Assembly: GCA_023228285.1 (NCBI GenBank)
Contig: JALOBM010000019.1
Coordinates: 1-38,489, forward strand
Length of the DNA stretch: 38,489 bases
Direction of reading: 5' to 3'
From: Candidatus Cloacimonadota bacterium
GTDB lineage: Bacteria > Cloacimonadota > Cloacimonadia > Cloacimonadales > Cloacimonadaceae
Shown: positions 9,001-15,935 of the stretch, piece by piece
Layout of the letters: each line of letters starts with the position of its first letter
How positions within the stretch are numbered: the stretch's first letter is position 1
Translations under genes and position numbers: made by a program
Notes under the pieces: generated by a model
Seen by the model: only the letters and a program-made list of their open reading frames with translations
Databases searched by the model: none
What the model was told of the DNA's origin: nothing

Positions 9001-9675
9001 ATGGCTAAGAAATACATTTCGAAAGCCGAAGCAGCTAAGAAACTGAAAGTTTCCGATCGCGTGATCCAGGAAATGATCAACAGTAAAATCTTCGAAACCA
9101 AGATAGTGGGAAAAAACGAGAAAATCGATGATGACTCCCTGAATGAATGGCTGGAAAACCTCAATGAAAACGACGAAAAAATGCTGGCTCTCAAACGTGT
9201 CATCTGCCACTTTGAAGAATACATGCGCCAGGAAAACATCTTTCTGGATTTTCACGCGGAAAACAAATACGACGCCATTCGCATCCTTAGCGAACACGCA
9301 AAAGACCTCAAACTGGTACGCGACGCACGCTGGCTCTACGAAGTGGTGGTTGCCCGCGAAGAACTGATCTCCACCGCCATCGGCAACGGTGTGGCTCTGC
9401 TGCATCCACGCCATCTACACCCTTCCAAGATCAAAACCCCCAGCATCCTCTTTGGACGCAGCGATGAAGGCGTAGATTTCGACGCTCCGGACAACAAACC
9501 GGTGAACTTCTTCTTTATGCTGCTTCTGCACAACGACAAACAACATCTCTTCAGCCTTTCCTATATTTCCAAGCTGATTATGAATCCCGGTGTGCTGGAA
9601 AGCTTCCTCAGCGCTTCAAACGCCGACGAAATCCACACTGCCCTTACCGCTCCGATGGAAGAGAAGAGTTTGTGA
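9001..9675 (+). CDS. Helix-turn-helix domain fused to a PTS EIIA type-2 domain
   Basis: The 224-residue protein has two parts. Residues about 4-52 (YISKAEAAKKLKVSDRVIQEMINSK..KIDDDSLNEWL) form an excisionase/MerR-type DNA-binding fold. Residues about 75-220 form a PTS EIIA type-2 domain with VVAREELISTAIGNGVALLH; His135 is the expected phosphoacceptor, although the usual G-x-A-x-PH motif is GVALLH here. The C-terminal FFFMLLLHNDKQHLFSLSYISKLI strand-helix is typical of EIIA-Ntr. Such proteins sense phosphorylation state rather than transport sugar. No EI, HPr or permease gene is nearby. It has a strong AGGAGG site and its stop overlaps the purE start (GTGA). It belongs to the only plus-strand pair on the left arm. 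Confidence 0.88.
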   Translation: MAKKYISKAEAAKKLKVSDRVIQEMINSKIFETKIVGKNEKIDDDSLNEWLENLNENDEKMLALKRVICHFEEYMRQENIFLDFHAENKYDAIRILSEHAKDLKLVRDARWLYEVVVAREELISTAIGNGVALLHPRHLHPSKIKTPSILFGRSDEGVDFDAPDNKPVNFFFMLLLHNDKQHLFSLSYISKLIMNPGVLESFLSASNADEIHTALTAPMEEKSL

Positions 9676-10121
9676 AGAAAGTCCGCATCATCCTGGGTAG
9701 CAAGAGCGATATCGAAATCTGCAGCCCAATCCAGAAAACCCTGGATGAATTCGGCGTTACTTCCGATTTTCACATCAGTAGCGCTCACCGCAATCCTGAA
9801 AAGACTGCCAAGCTGGCACAAGAAGCCGAACATGAAGGCTTTGGCATCATCATCGCCTGCGCCGGAATGGCTGCTCATCTGCCCGGTGTGATCGCTTCTC
9901 ACAGTACTCTGCCCATCATCGGTGTCCCCATCGCCTCCGGCAGTCTGGGCGGAACTGACGCCCTCTTCTCCATCGCACAAATGCCGCCAGGCGTACCTGT
10001 TGCTTGCATGGCTGTTAACGGCGCTAAAAACGCTGCTCTGCTCGCCATCCAAATCCTCGCCCTGACAGATCCTGAACTCGCCAAACGATACAAGGAATAC
10101 AAAGAAAGCCTGAAGGTATAG
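9672..10121 (+). CDS. purE: N5-carboxyaminoimidazole ribonucleotide mutase (class I PurE)
   Basis: PurE rearranges N5-CAIR to CAIR in purine synthesis. The protein is 149 residues, full length for class I. It has the ILGSKSDIEICSP phosphate-binding loop (GSxSD), the SAHRNPEKT motif with the catalytic histidine, IIACAGMAAHLPGV, and GVPIASGSLGGTDALFSIAQMPPGVPVA. It starts with GTG, overlapping the upstream stop by four bases, so translation is coupled to the HTH-EIIA gene. PurK is not adjacent. Another purine gene, purB, lies on the right arm at 31666. Confidence 0.95.
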   Translation: MKKVRIILGSKSDIEICSPIQKTLDEFGVTSDFHISSAHRNPEKTAKLAQEAEHEGFGIIIACAGMAAHLPGVIASHSTLPIIGVPIASGSLGGTDALFSIAQMPPGVPVACMAVNGAKNAALLAIQILALTDPELAKRYKEYKESLKV

Positions 10122-10199
10122 TATAGCAAGACATCGGCTCTTATACGATAGGTGAGAGTTCATTTATTCTTTATAAGCGCTCTCTGACCACATTGTGGC

Positions 10200-10637
10200 C
10201 TAGATGAGCGCTGTAAAAGTTTCGTATCCCTTCACCTTAGGCAATAATCCCGCCGCACACGCCGCTGCAATTGTGCGACAGGGTAGATTCAAAACCTGTT
10301 CCCGGTCAATGCTGTGCAAATCGATCTGCAAGATGTGACTCATGTTCCACATTAGTTTTACGTATATCAGATTCCAGGCATGAAGAGGCTTGTCCCTATG
10401 CTGCGGCAAATCGTTGTACAATCCCAGATAAGCGCGTAAATCCTGCCGATATTCTTCACTGGGCTGGATCGCATAGATCTTCTTCTGTACATCGGTGAAA
10501 TCCCGGTTATGCTTGCCGGCCTTAAACTTCGGACGTCTACGGATGATGTATTGATTGCGCTTGGCAGAAAAATAAACCACGGAATCATCTAGCATGCCAG
10601 TGTAACCCATCAGGAGGTTCTTGAACTTTACCTTCAT
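10200..10637 (-). CDS. Uncharacterised protein, downstream member of a coupled pair
   Basis: I do not recognise this 145-residue protein. It has no signal peptide or membrane segment. The N-terminal third is very basic (YFSAKRNQYIIRRRPKFKAGKHNRDFTDVQKKIYAIQ), which could contact nucleic acid. The middle is aromatic and helical (HAWNLIYVKLMWNMSHILQID). Two cysteines lie in LNLPCRTIAAACAAGLLP. The start ATG overlaps the stop of the upstream small gene (ATGA), and the end faces purE convergently with 78 bp between. The overlap argues for two genuinely translated genes acting together. Codon use looks like its neighbours. It may be lineage-specific. Confidence 0.65.
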   Translation of the reverse strand: MKVKFKNLLMGYTGMLDDSVVYFSAKRNQYIIRRRPKFKAGKHNRDFTDVQKKIYAIQPSEEYRQDLRAYLGLYNDLPQHRDKPLHAWNLIYVKLMWNMSHILQIDLHSIDREQVLNLPCRTIAAACAAGLLPKVKGYETFTALI

Positions 10638-10894
10638 TTCGTGCCTTCCTTTTTTGTGCTCTGCCTTTTGTACAGAACGTTAACCGTGGGCTCCAGAATG
10701 TGCTCCAATATACGCTTGATCCTGATCAGCTCAGGATCCTCCACATCCTTCATAAAACTATGGATTATGTACAGTTTTGCCCGGTTCGGATCCCGATGCA
10801 CGGTGGGATTCTCAAGTAATACATCGATCAGATTACCTGATCCTTTTAATGAAGCTGCTTTCCTGATGATCGCCTTTCTTTTCTTTTCAAACAT
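10634..10894 (-). CDS. Small uncharacterised basic protein
   Basis: The product is an 86-residue, strongly basic helical protein (start MFEKKRKAIIRKAASLKGSG, end VLYKRQSTKKEGTK) of no family I recognise. The start at 10894 is chosen because AAAGGAT sits at good spacing, while the in-frame extension to 11137 passes through hairpin-rich intergenic sequence. Its ribosome site abuts one arm of an inverted repeat at 10907-10937. The stop overlaps the start of the next gene by four bases. Both proteins are basic and soluble, so a shared nucleic-acid role is possible but unproven. Confidence 0.6.
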   Translation of the reverse strand: MFEKKRKAIIRKAASLKGSGNLIDVLLENPTVHRDPNRAKLYIIHSFMKDVEDPELIRIKRILEHILEPTVNVLYKRQSTKKEGTK

Positions 10895-10906
10895 TGTTAT
10901 ATCCTT

Positions 10907-10937
10907 TGAGAGGTGATATTTTGAAATTGGCCTCTCA
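10907..10937 (-). promoter_or_regulatory. Inverted repeat abutting a ribosome site
   Basis: TGAGAGG (10907-10913) and CCTCTCA (10931-10937) form a perfect 7-bp stem with a 17-base AT-rich loop, just before the AAAGGAT ribosome site of the 86-residue gene. On the minus strand the downstream arm touches the ribosome site, so folding could limit its access. A DNA operator is the alternative. Confidence 0.4.
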
Positions 10938-11155
10938 CTAACTATATGACGGACAGCACTGGGACAAAACAGCATCGAATTGTATGAGCAATCTTGTAAA
11001 TGGTTGATAATATGGAGGATGTAGTAGTGAAAATTCTTTATTGTGTTATGGCCTTCGGCCTGCTGAACACTCAGGCCTAGCTTCGCTGTTGAACCACCCC
11101 ACGAAAATGCAGCGCATTTCTGCGATGACCCCGGCAATCCTCTCCAAAACCTTCT

Positions 11156-11175
11156 CGGCGCTTCAGTGAGCGCCG
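11156..11175 (-). other. Hairpin downstream of the fumarase beta gene
   Basis: CGGCGCT, a 6-base loop and AGCGCCG form a perfect GC-rich 7-bp stem about 65 bp past the fumarase beta stop. No T-run follows on the minus strand, so it is not a standard rho-independent terminator. It may block exonucleases or be part of an intergenic palindromic element. Confidence 0.4.
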
Positions 11176-11240
11176 GTACAGAATCTGTGCTACTCTGCTG
11201 ACAGTAAAGAACCAGCTATGGACAAAGACACAAATGCATT

Positions 11241-11744
11241 CTAAACAATTGCCACGTAACAAGGTAGGTCTCTTACCACCATATGATAAACGCCTTCCGC
11301 ACCCAGTTCCGGCCACAGATATGTTTCACATGAAACAATATGTTGATTGAGTACGGCAGATATCCCCCCCACACAGGTCAAATACAATGCTCCATACTCA
11401 CGGATCAATCTCTCAGTATCCTCACTTCTGTCACCCTTACCGATCATAATCCGTAATCCTTGCTCCAGCATCCGCTGTACATAACGATCCATCCGGTAGC
11501 TCGTAGTTGGTCCCACTGCTCCGCATATTTGCCCAGCTCCTGCGGGACTTGGCCCACAGTAAAAGATAGCCGTTTCAGCCAAACAAACCGGCAAACTCTC
11601 CCCTCTTTCGATCATCGCCATAAAGCGCTTGTGCGCTAAATCACGGGCAGTGTAGATATCACCGGAAAGCAATATCTTGTCATTCCTCTTCAACTCCCTG
11701 ATCTGCTCAACCCTGATCGGTAAAGATAACTTGATTTCTCGCAT
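11241..11744 (-). CDS. Class I fumarate hydratase, beta subunit
   Basis: This is the C-terminal (beta) half of the two-subunit iron-sulfur fumarase, which interconverts fumarate and malate. The 167-residue protein carries family motifs LLSGDIYTARDLAHKRF, YCGPSPAG, GAVGPTTSYRMDRY, MIGKGDRS and YLTCVGGISAVL, and ends AEGVYHMVVRDLPCYVAIV. The ATG at 11744 overlaps the alpha stop by one base (TAATG). A longer in-frame start at 11882 is rejected because it would read back through the alpha gene. L(+)-tartrate dehydratase has the same architecture and cannot be fully excluded, but fumarase is much the commoner role. Confidence 0.9.
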   Translation of the reverse strand: MREIKLSLPIRVEQIRELKRNDKILLSGDIYTARDLAHKRFMAMIERGESLPVCLAETAIFYCGPSPAGAGQICGAVGPTTSYRMDRYVQRMLEQGLRIMIGKGDRSEDTERLIREYGALYLTCVGGISAVLNQHIVSCETYLWPELGAEGVYHMVVRDLPCYVAIV

Positions 11745-12589
11745 TACAACTCCACACTGATGTGCCGGTGGGCATGGCACTCCACATTCACCGCAACCGG
11801 CAAAGAGGCAATGTGACAGGGCGCACTGAGTATATGAACCGCCAGTACGGTATGATTGCCGCCAAAACCCTGCACTCCGCATCCTTCAGCATTCACCCTG
11901 TTCCTGATCTCTCGTTCCAGTTCAGCATAATCGCGCTGTGGGTGCTCTCGTCCCAGAGGTTCCAGCAACGCCTGCTTAGCCAGGAGCGGAGCAGTTTCAA
12001 AGTTCCCCCCTATACCAATCCCCAGGATCAGCGGCGGACAAGGTTTTGAACCCGCCTCTATCACTTTCTGGGATACATATGCCGCTATCTCTGTATGATC
12101 AGCTCCGGGATTGAGCATCTTCATAAAACTCATGTTCTCCGCTCCTCCACCTTTCTGACAGATCTGCAGTCTCAGAGTATCTCCGGGAACGCTTTGTATG
12201 TGGATAATTGCAGGAGCATTATTGCCGCTATTGCGTCGCTGCACATAGGGATCCATCACCATGCTGGCACGAAGGGGTAATTCACTCTGTGCCCGGATCA
12301 CTGCGCGATCGATGGACTCCCGCAACGGCTCCTCCAAGTGAACATCAATTCCCAATTGAGCAAATACCACCGTTGTTCCGGTATCCTGACATAGAGGAAT
12401 ATTCTTCTGTGGAGCCAAACGATGGTTCTCCAGGATAGCGCTCAGGACATCTCTGGCGATCTCACTCTCTTCTGTATCCATCGCTTCCCGCAAAAGCCCT
12501 GTTAAATCCGGATCGGGATGATATGAGATATACCGGATAGCTTCAAATACCTTTAGTGTGATCATTTCCTTGCCAAGTCTTTTTATCAT
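11744..12589 (-). CDS. Class I fumarate hydratase, alpha subunit
   Basis: The 281-residue alpha subunit binds the catalytic [4Fe-4S] cluster. Cys67 in PLCQDTGTTVVF and Cys184 in GSKPCPPLILGIGIGG match the family's cluster ligands; Cys271 in VECHAHRH is the probable third. The substrate loop QKGGGAENMS is present. The start at 12589 overlaps the stop of the DUF58 gene (ATGA). A second ATG at 12565, right after AAGGA, is possible and would remove eight residues. An oxygen-sensitive class I fumarase is consistent with anaerobic life. The adjoining beta subunit completes the enzyme. Confidence 0.9.
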   Translation of the reverse strand: MIKRLGKEMITLKVFEAIRYISYHPDPDLTGLLREAMDTEESEIARDVLSAILENHRLAPQKNIPLCQDTGTTVVFAQLGIDVHLEEPLRESIDRAVIRAQSELPLRASMVMDPYVQRRNSGNNAPAIIHIQSVPGDTLRLQICQKGGGAENMSFMKMLNPGADHTEIAAYVSQKVIEAGSKPCPPLILGIGIGGNFETAPLLAKQALLEPLGREHPQRDYAELEREIRNRVNAEGCGVQGFGGNHTVLAVHILSAPCHIASLPVAVNVECHAHRHISVEL

Positions 12590-13467
12590 AGACCACTCTT
12601 GCGTTTGATCATATACCTCATGAGCATGTTCCCAATTTCCTCACGGCAGGATACCGGGTTGTATTCCACCTGAATCTGGTGACAAGCCTCTTTTAAGGTA
12701 TGGTAAAAGTCATTGTACAAGCCCTGGTATTCGCTTCTGATCTGCCAGGGATTCACGCTTATCTTCTCTCCCGTTTCGCTATCGACAAACTCGGTTTCTC
12801 GCTTGAAATTAAGCTCCTGTTCCTGAGGATCATAGATGTGGAATACTATCAGTTCATGCTTGTGGTTACGAAAGCGTTTGAATGTCTGTAAGATGCGCTC
12901 CGGTTCATCCAGCAGGTCGGATATCAGCACAATCAAACTGCGCTTCTTGATGCTGTCTGCTATTTGGATGAGCGCGTTGTAAATATCCGTGCCTTCCCCC
13001 GCTTCCAGCTTGACTAACTGGGCAAATATCTGCCCCGTATAGCTTTTGAAGGCTTTGGGCGCCATAGCGGAGGTGATACGCTCGTTGAAAGTATATAATC
13101 CTGCGGCATCTTTCTGAGCAATCATGAGCCACGCCAGGGCTGCGGCAAGTTGCTTGGCAAATTCCATCTTGGTCTCATTTCCGGAGCCGTAAAACATGGA
13201 TTTGCTGTGATCTAGCAAGATGTAACACCTCAGATTAGTCTCTTCTTCATAGCGTTTTACGTAGTAACGACCCGTACGCGCCACAATCTTCCAATCCACA
13301 TTCTTCAGGGATTCACCAGGATTGTATTGACGATGATCGGCAAATTCCACACTGAAGCCGTGGTAAGGAGATTTGTGCAGTCCGATCAAAAAGCCCTCTA
13401 CGATCTGGCGGGCACTCAATTGCAATTTACTTAGCTGAGCCAGTTGGCTCTCATTAAGCAGCGGCAT
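12586..13467 (-). CDS. DUF58 / von Willebrand A-like protein
   Basis: This 293-residue cytoplasmic protein belongs to the DUF58 family. It has the family's landmark FADHRQYNPGESLKNVDWKIVARTGRYYVKRYEEE at about residues 41-76 and a VWA-type core with LLDHSKSMFYG, where D-x-S-x-S is the metal site. SDLLDEPERILQTFKRF follows later. DUF58 proteins normally work beside a MoxR-type AAA ATPase, often as chaperone systems, but no MoxR gene is in the window. It starts directly after the small membrane protein gene (stop at 13468, start at 13467) and overlaps fumarase alpha, so it may help assemble a membrane or metal enzyme. That last point is speculative. Confidence 0.85.
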   Translation of the reverse strand: MPLLNESQLAQLSKLQLSARQIVEGFLIGLHKSPYHGFSVEFADHRQYNPGESLKNVDWKIVARTGRYYVKRYEEETNLRCYILLDHSKSMFYGSGNETKMEFAKQLAAALAWLMIAQKDAAGLYTFNERITSAMAPKAFKSYTGQIFAQLVKLEAGEGTDIYNALIQIADSIKKRSLIVLISDLLDEPERILQTFKRFRNHKHELIVFHIYDPQEQELNFKRETEFVDSETGEKISVNPWQIRSEYQGLYNDFYHTLKEACHQIQVEYNPVSCREEIGNMLMRYMIKRKSGL

Positions 13468-13665
13468 CTATTTCTTTTTGGGGTTCCACAACAGGGCAAA
13501 GGGGATAAGTATCCCATATGCAATCAACAACAGCACCGGTGATATGGTGATCTCGTTGAAGGACATAATTACATAGGCCAGCACCAGAATGATGCCGGCA
13601 AGTGCGAGAAGAATCACATTCTTCTTTCCCAGGTGCAATTTTTCTTTCTCTTTATCCTTCATCAT
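13468..13665 (-). CDS. Small two-helix membrane protein (DUF3098-like)
   Basis: The product has 65 residues: a charged N-terminus (MMKDKEKEKLHLGKK), a transmembrane helix at about 16-35 (VILLALAGIILVLAYVIMS), a short loop, a second helix at about 42-60 and a lysine tail. Size, topology and the SPVLLLIAYGILIPFALL segment resemble the DUF3098 family of small Bacteroidetes proteins. An AAAAGGAG site lies just before the ATG. It is packed against the DUF58 gene without a gap. Function unknown. Confidence 0.65.
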   Translation of the reverse strand: MMKDKEKEKLHLGKKNVILLALAGIILVLAYVIMSFNEITISPVLLLIAYGILIPFALLWNPKKK

Positions 13666-13699
13666 AACTCCTTTTAAAAGTTATCTTGCAAACAATTAT

Positions 13700-14485
13700 T
13701 TATGTATAACTAGCTGCCGTTCCAGAATGGAAGCAAGTTCGCATTTGCTCATAAACGCTATTTGACAGCTCCTGACGTGTTTTCTCCCCCGGATTGTGTG
13801 TTATATCCAAAAAATGAATTTCCGCATCGATACGGTGTCCTATGAGCTTCATAAAATGAGGGGCAAAGCTCATGTCCCCGTACCAGGCAATTGTGTCACG
13901 GCTTCTTTCATTGAGTGGTTCACCATCCAGATGTGTATATTTTATACATACAGGTAATATGGGACAATTCTCGTTCAGCGCTATCTGAAATAACGACCTG
14001 CGGAATTCGCGGATGTCCTTGCCATTGGTGGATGTTCCCTCAGGGAAGAGGACAACTTTGAATCCTTGTGCGATGGTGTCGCTGAATATCTTGATCTCTT
14101 CTTTCAGGCTCATGGGATTCTTGCGATTGGTGAAGAGGCAGCCCCCCATGCGGGTAATGGAACCTAGAAACGGATTGTTCCCCATCTCCACCGAAGTGAT
14201 GAAAACTAGTTCTTCCAAAGCGGCCAGCACGATGATATCCGTGTAGGAAGAGTGATTTGCCACCAGCAGATAGGAGCTGTGCTTCATTTCTTTTAGCCTT
14301 TCTTCGTTGAAGAGCTTCACCTTGATATTCAAGGCTTTTTGAAATCTTTTGGCACTGTGGCTCACGTTTCGGCACCAGCAATGCCGCCGTCGCTGGGGGT
14401 CTTTGTATAATATGCTGATGCTCCAGGCCCGGATGAAGTATTCGGCCACCAGATAGAGATGGCGGAGCAAGTGCAGGATTTTCAC
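13700..14485 (-). CDS. PlsC-family lysophospholipid / aminolipid O-acyltransferase
   Basis: The 261-residue membrane-associated acyltransferase has the HX4D catalytic motif NHSSYTD (His78, Asp83) and the acceptor-binding motif FPEGTSTNG (147-155). A GxCLFTNR block lies near 115-121 and a PVCIKY segment follows. It starts with GTG, six bases after the stop of the OlsB/GlsB-like gene. Family membership alone would suggest lysophosphatidate acyltransferase. The immediate partner, an OlsB-type N-acyltransferase, makes an O-acyltransferase of ornithine or glycine lipid synthesis (OlsA/GlsA role) at least as likely. The two roles cannot be separated from sequence. Confidence 0.88.
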   Translation of the reverse strand: MKILHLLRHLYLVAEYFIRAWSISILYKDPQRRRHCWCRNVSHSAKRFQKALNIKVKLFNEERLKEMKHSSYLLVANHSSYTDIIVLAALEELVFITSVEMGNNPFLGSITRMGGCLFTNRKNPMSLKEEIKIFSDTIAQGFKVVLFPEGTSTNGKDIREFRRSLFQIALNENCPILPVCIKYTHLDGEPLNERSRDTIAWYGDMSFAPHFMKLIGHRIDAEIHFLDITHNPGEKTRQELSNSVYEQMRTCFHSGTAASYT

Positions 14486-14491
14486 GATTCT

Positions 14492-15346
14492 TCAGTTATC
14501 ACGAGGTTTCCGGATGAATTGATGCTGCATATCTTTGATGTCCAGCAAAGTAAGAAAGTCTATGCATTTAAAGCTTTTATCCAAAGCCGGAGAGCCGCAG
14601 ACCTTTGCGCCGACCTTCAAGTAGGAATTCAGCAGTGAGGGTATTTTTTCTTTCATGTTGGTATCGATGTTTCCCAGTAAATTTTCGTCATATTGTCGGT
14701 AGTTTTGTTTCATTCCATTGATCTTGAATTTCCCTTTGGGGCGTACCAGATGCTCGTTGCTCAGGTGTCCGCTTTGAAGCAGATATTGGTAAATCCTGCC
14801 AATCTCGTCGCGATCCATGGTTTTGATGCTTGAACAACCGAAAAGGTAACTTGTTCCGCTGGCTTCCACATAGGCATTGATCCCTTCCCAAAGCAGGGAG
14901 ATGGTTACTGCGTTGCGGTGTTCCGGATGCACACAGGCGCGTCCGAGCTCCAGCTTGATACCTGGTAAACGCTTGATCTGTTTCATGTGAAATTCGGTGG
15001 CTGTATACCATTTTTTGGAGTGTAACGAAGATTGCATACGGTAGGTGCCAATAATGTTATTGCTGCGTTTATCTATGATTATCAGGTGATCACAGAGTTT
15101 ATCGAAGCGGTCTTTATCCAGGCCGCTTCTTTTCTTTCTTTTGAGTAGTTCCATCAGAAAGACATCGTGACGCAATTTGAGGGCATCGTACAGTTCTTCA
15201 CGGCAATCGGCAGTTTTCACAATGAAGTTTTTCTTCTCAATCAGGATCGGAATATGTGCGCGGAAATTGTTCATCCGGTTGCGCTGCAGGATGCTCAATA
15301 GAACCTTGGCGTTGATTATCGGGCGAATCGCCTTCATCTGAAGCAT
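14492..15346 (-). CDS. OlsB/GlsB-like N-acyltransferase (GNAT fold)
   Basis: The protein belongs to the acyl-ACP-dependent GNAT family that includes OlsB (lyso-ornithine lipid) and GlsB (lyso-glycine lipid). Diagnostic segments are LRHDVFLMEL near the N-terminus, DHLIIIDKRSNNIIGTYRM, and ELGRACVHPEHRNAVTISLLWEGI with SYLFGCSSI. ATG at 15346 (284 residues) follows AAGGAGG, with rather short spacing. The ATG three codons later (15337) is a real alternative, and the frame extends upstream to 15412 through the promoter, which is rejected. With the PlsC-like gene just downstream it forms the usual two-step aminolipid pair. Which amino acid is acylated is unknown. Confidence 0.82.
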   Translation of the reverse strand: MLQMKAIRPIINAKVLLSILQRNRMNNFRAHIPILIEKKNFIVKTADCREELYDALKLRHDVFLMELLKRKKRSGLDKDRFDKLCDHLIIIDKRSNNIIGTYRMQSSLHSKKWYTATEFHMKQIKRLPGIKLELGRACVHPEHRNAVTISLLWEGINAYVEASGTSYLFGCSSIKTMDRDEIGRIYQYLLQSGHLSNEHLVRPKGKFKINGMKQNYRQYDENLLGNIDTNMKEKIPSLLNSYLKVGAKVCGSPALDKSFKCIDFLTLLDIKDMQHQFIRKPRDN

Positions 15347-15376
15347 ATACCTCCTTCGAAAATATACTTTATTTTC

Positions 15377-15406
15377 ATTATCTCTATAGCCTGTAAAATC
15401 TGTCAA
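15377..15406 (-). promoter_or_regulatory. Sigma-70-type promoter of the acyltransferase-fumarase run
   Basis: On the minus strand TTGACA (15406-15401) and GATAAT (15382-15377) are 18 bases apart. The expected start of transcription is near 15370, about 24 bases before the preferred ATG at 15346, and the AAGGAGG site falls inside that leader. This is the best promoter match in the window and could drive all six genes to 11241. Confidence 0.75.
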
Positions 15407-15573
15407 GCGCAAAGTGTGTTCAAGGGGTAGGAGGCAAAGATGCGGATGTTTTTTTGCCCTCGCAATTGCTGATGCTAGTGCTCAATAAATATGGATAATC
15501 CGAGTTAACCTTTGATAATGCTTTGGAGTTCATTTGGTCTTAGATAACTTCCTGCTTGCCAGTATCTTACATG

Positions 15574-15585
15574 GTCACATGTGAC
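15574..15585. other. Perfect 12-bp palindrome
   Basis: GTCACATGTGAC is fully self-complementary and lies about 170 bp upstream of the promoter at 15377-15406. It could be a site for a dimeric regulator, but it is far from any identified -35/-10 pair. Confidence 0.3.
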
Positions 15586-15762
15586 TCCATCGCATGAACT
15601 TAGTTAAAAATCGTGCTCAGAGCTATTCTACAGTTATAGGGACAGAATACAATGCTGCTGTCATATCAGGCTTGCTGTGGTTATCTACGAATTGCCACAG
15701 CGACCGAAGGGAGCTTTTGGATCATTCTCCTCTTTCCCTTTGTTCTATGCAGTGTTGAAGCT

Positions 15763-15814
15763 GATATCAAGCCGTTATCATCCTGTGTTCAATCGATGAT
15801 AACCCGATAATATC
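15763..15814 (+). repeat. Dispersed 52-bp inverted repeat, copy A
   Basis: The element begins GATATCAAGCCGTTATCATC and ends CGATGATAACCCGATAATATC. Its two ends are imperfect inverted copies (GATATC..CCGTTATCATC against GATATTATCGGGTTATCATCG), so it can fold into a hairpin. It aligns without gaps over 52 bp with copies at 25317-25368 (opposite strand) and 34945-34996. Confidence 0.8.
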
Positions 15815-15861
15815 AGGTTCAAGTATCGATAAACCAGAGGAGGAATAAAGCTTTTGAACCG

Positions 15862-15882
15862 TTTGGTAGATTATCTGCCAAA
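15862..15882. promoter_or_regulatory. 21-bp near-perfect palindrome
   Basis: Arms TTTGGTAGAT and ATCTGCCAAA are complementary except for one G-T position around a central T. It lies just beyond the htrA terminator and resembles a dimeric-repressor operator, but no promoter or downstream gene for it is evident. Confidence 0.35.
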
Positions 15883-15891
15883 TGCTGACGC

Positions 15892-15917
15892 AAAAAAGGC
15901 AGAATTGCATCCGCCTT
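15892..15917 (-). terminator. Rho-independent terminator after the htrA-like gene
   Basis: On the minus strand AAGGCGG, an eight-base loop and CTGCCTT form a 7-bp stem (one G-T pair), with the final TT running into a six-T tract. It begins 19 bases past the stop of the protease gene and would end the long operon that starts near the origin. Confidence 0.75.
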
Positions 15918-15935
15918 CAACTGATATAATGTGAT

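Larger units (their letters stand above)
10895..11240. other. Gap of 346 bp with several hairpins, no gene
   Basis: This gap separates the fumarase beta gene from the small coupled pair, all on the minus strand. It holds an inverted repeat at 10907-10937 listed separately and a GGCC-TTC-GGCC hairpin near 11050-11060. It also has a CGCA-TTTC-TGCG hairpin near 11114-11125 and the strongest one, CGGCGCT-TCAGTG-AGCGCCG at 11156-11175, a likely transcript end or processing site behind fumarase. None has a clear T-tract on the minus strand. No open frame here looks coding. Confidence 0.5.
15413..15935. other. Gap of 523 bp with palindromes and one repeat copy
   Basis: No coding frame is convincing here. 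The gap contains a perfect 12-bp palindrome GTCACATGTGAC (15574-15585), a GCTGTGG...CCACAGC stem (15674-15701), copy A of the 52-bp repeat (15763-15814), a 21-bp near-palindrome (15862-15882) and the terminator of the htrA operon (15892-15917). The 15-mer at 15659-15673 recurs beside another repeat copy. Confidence 0.6.
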
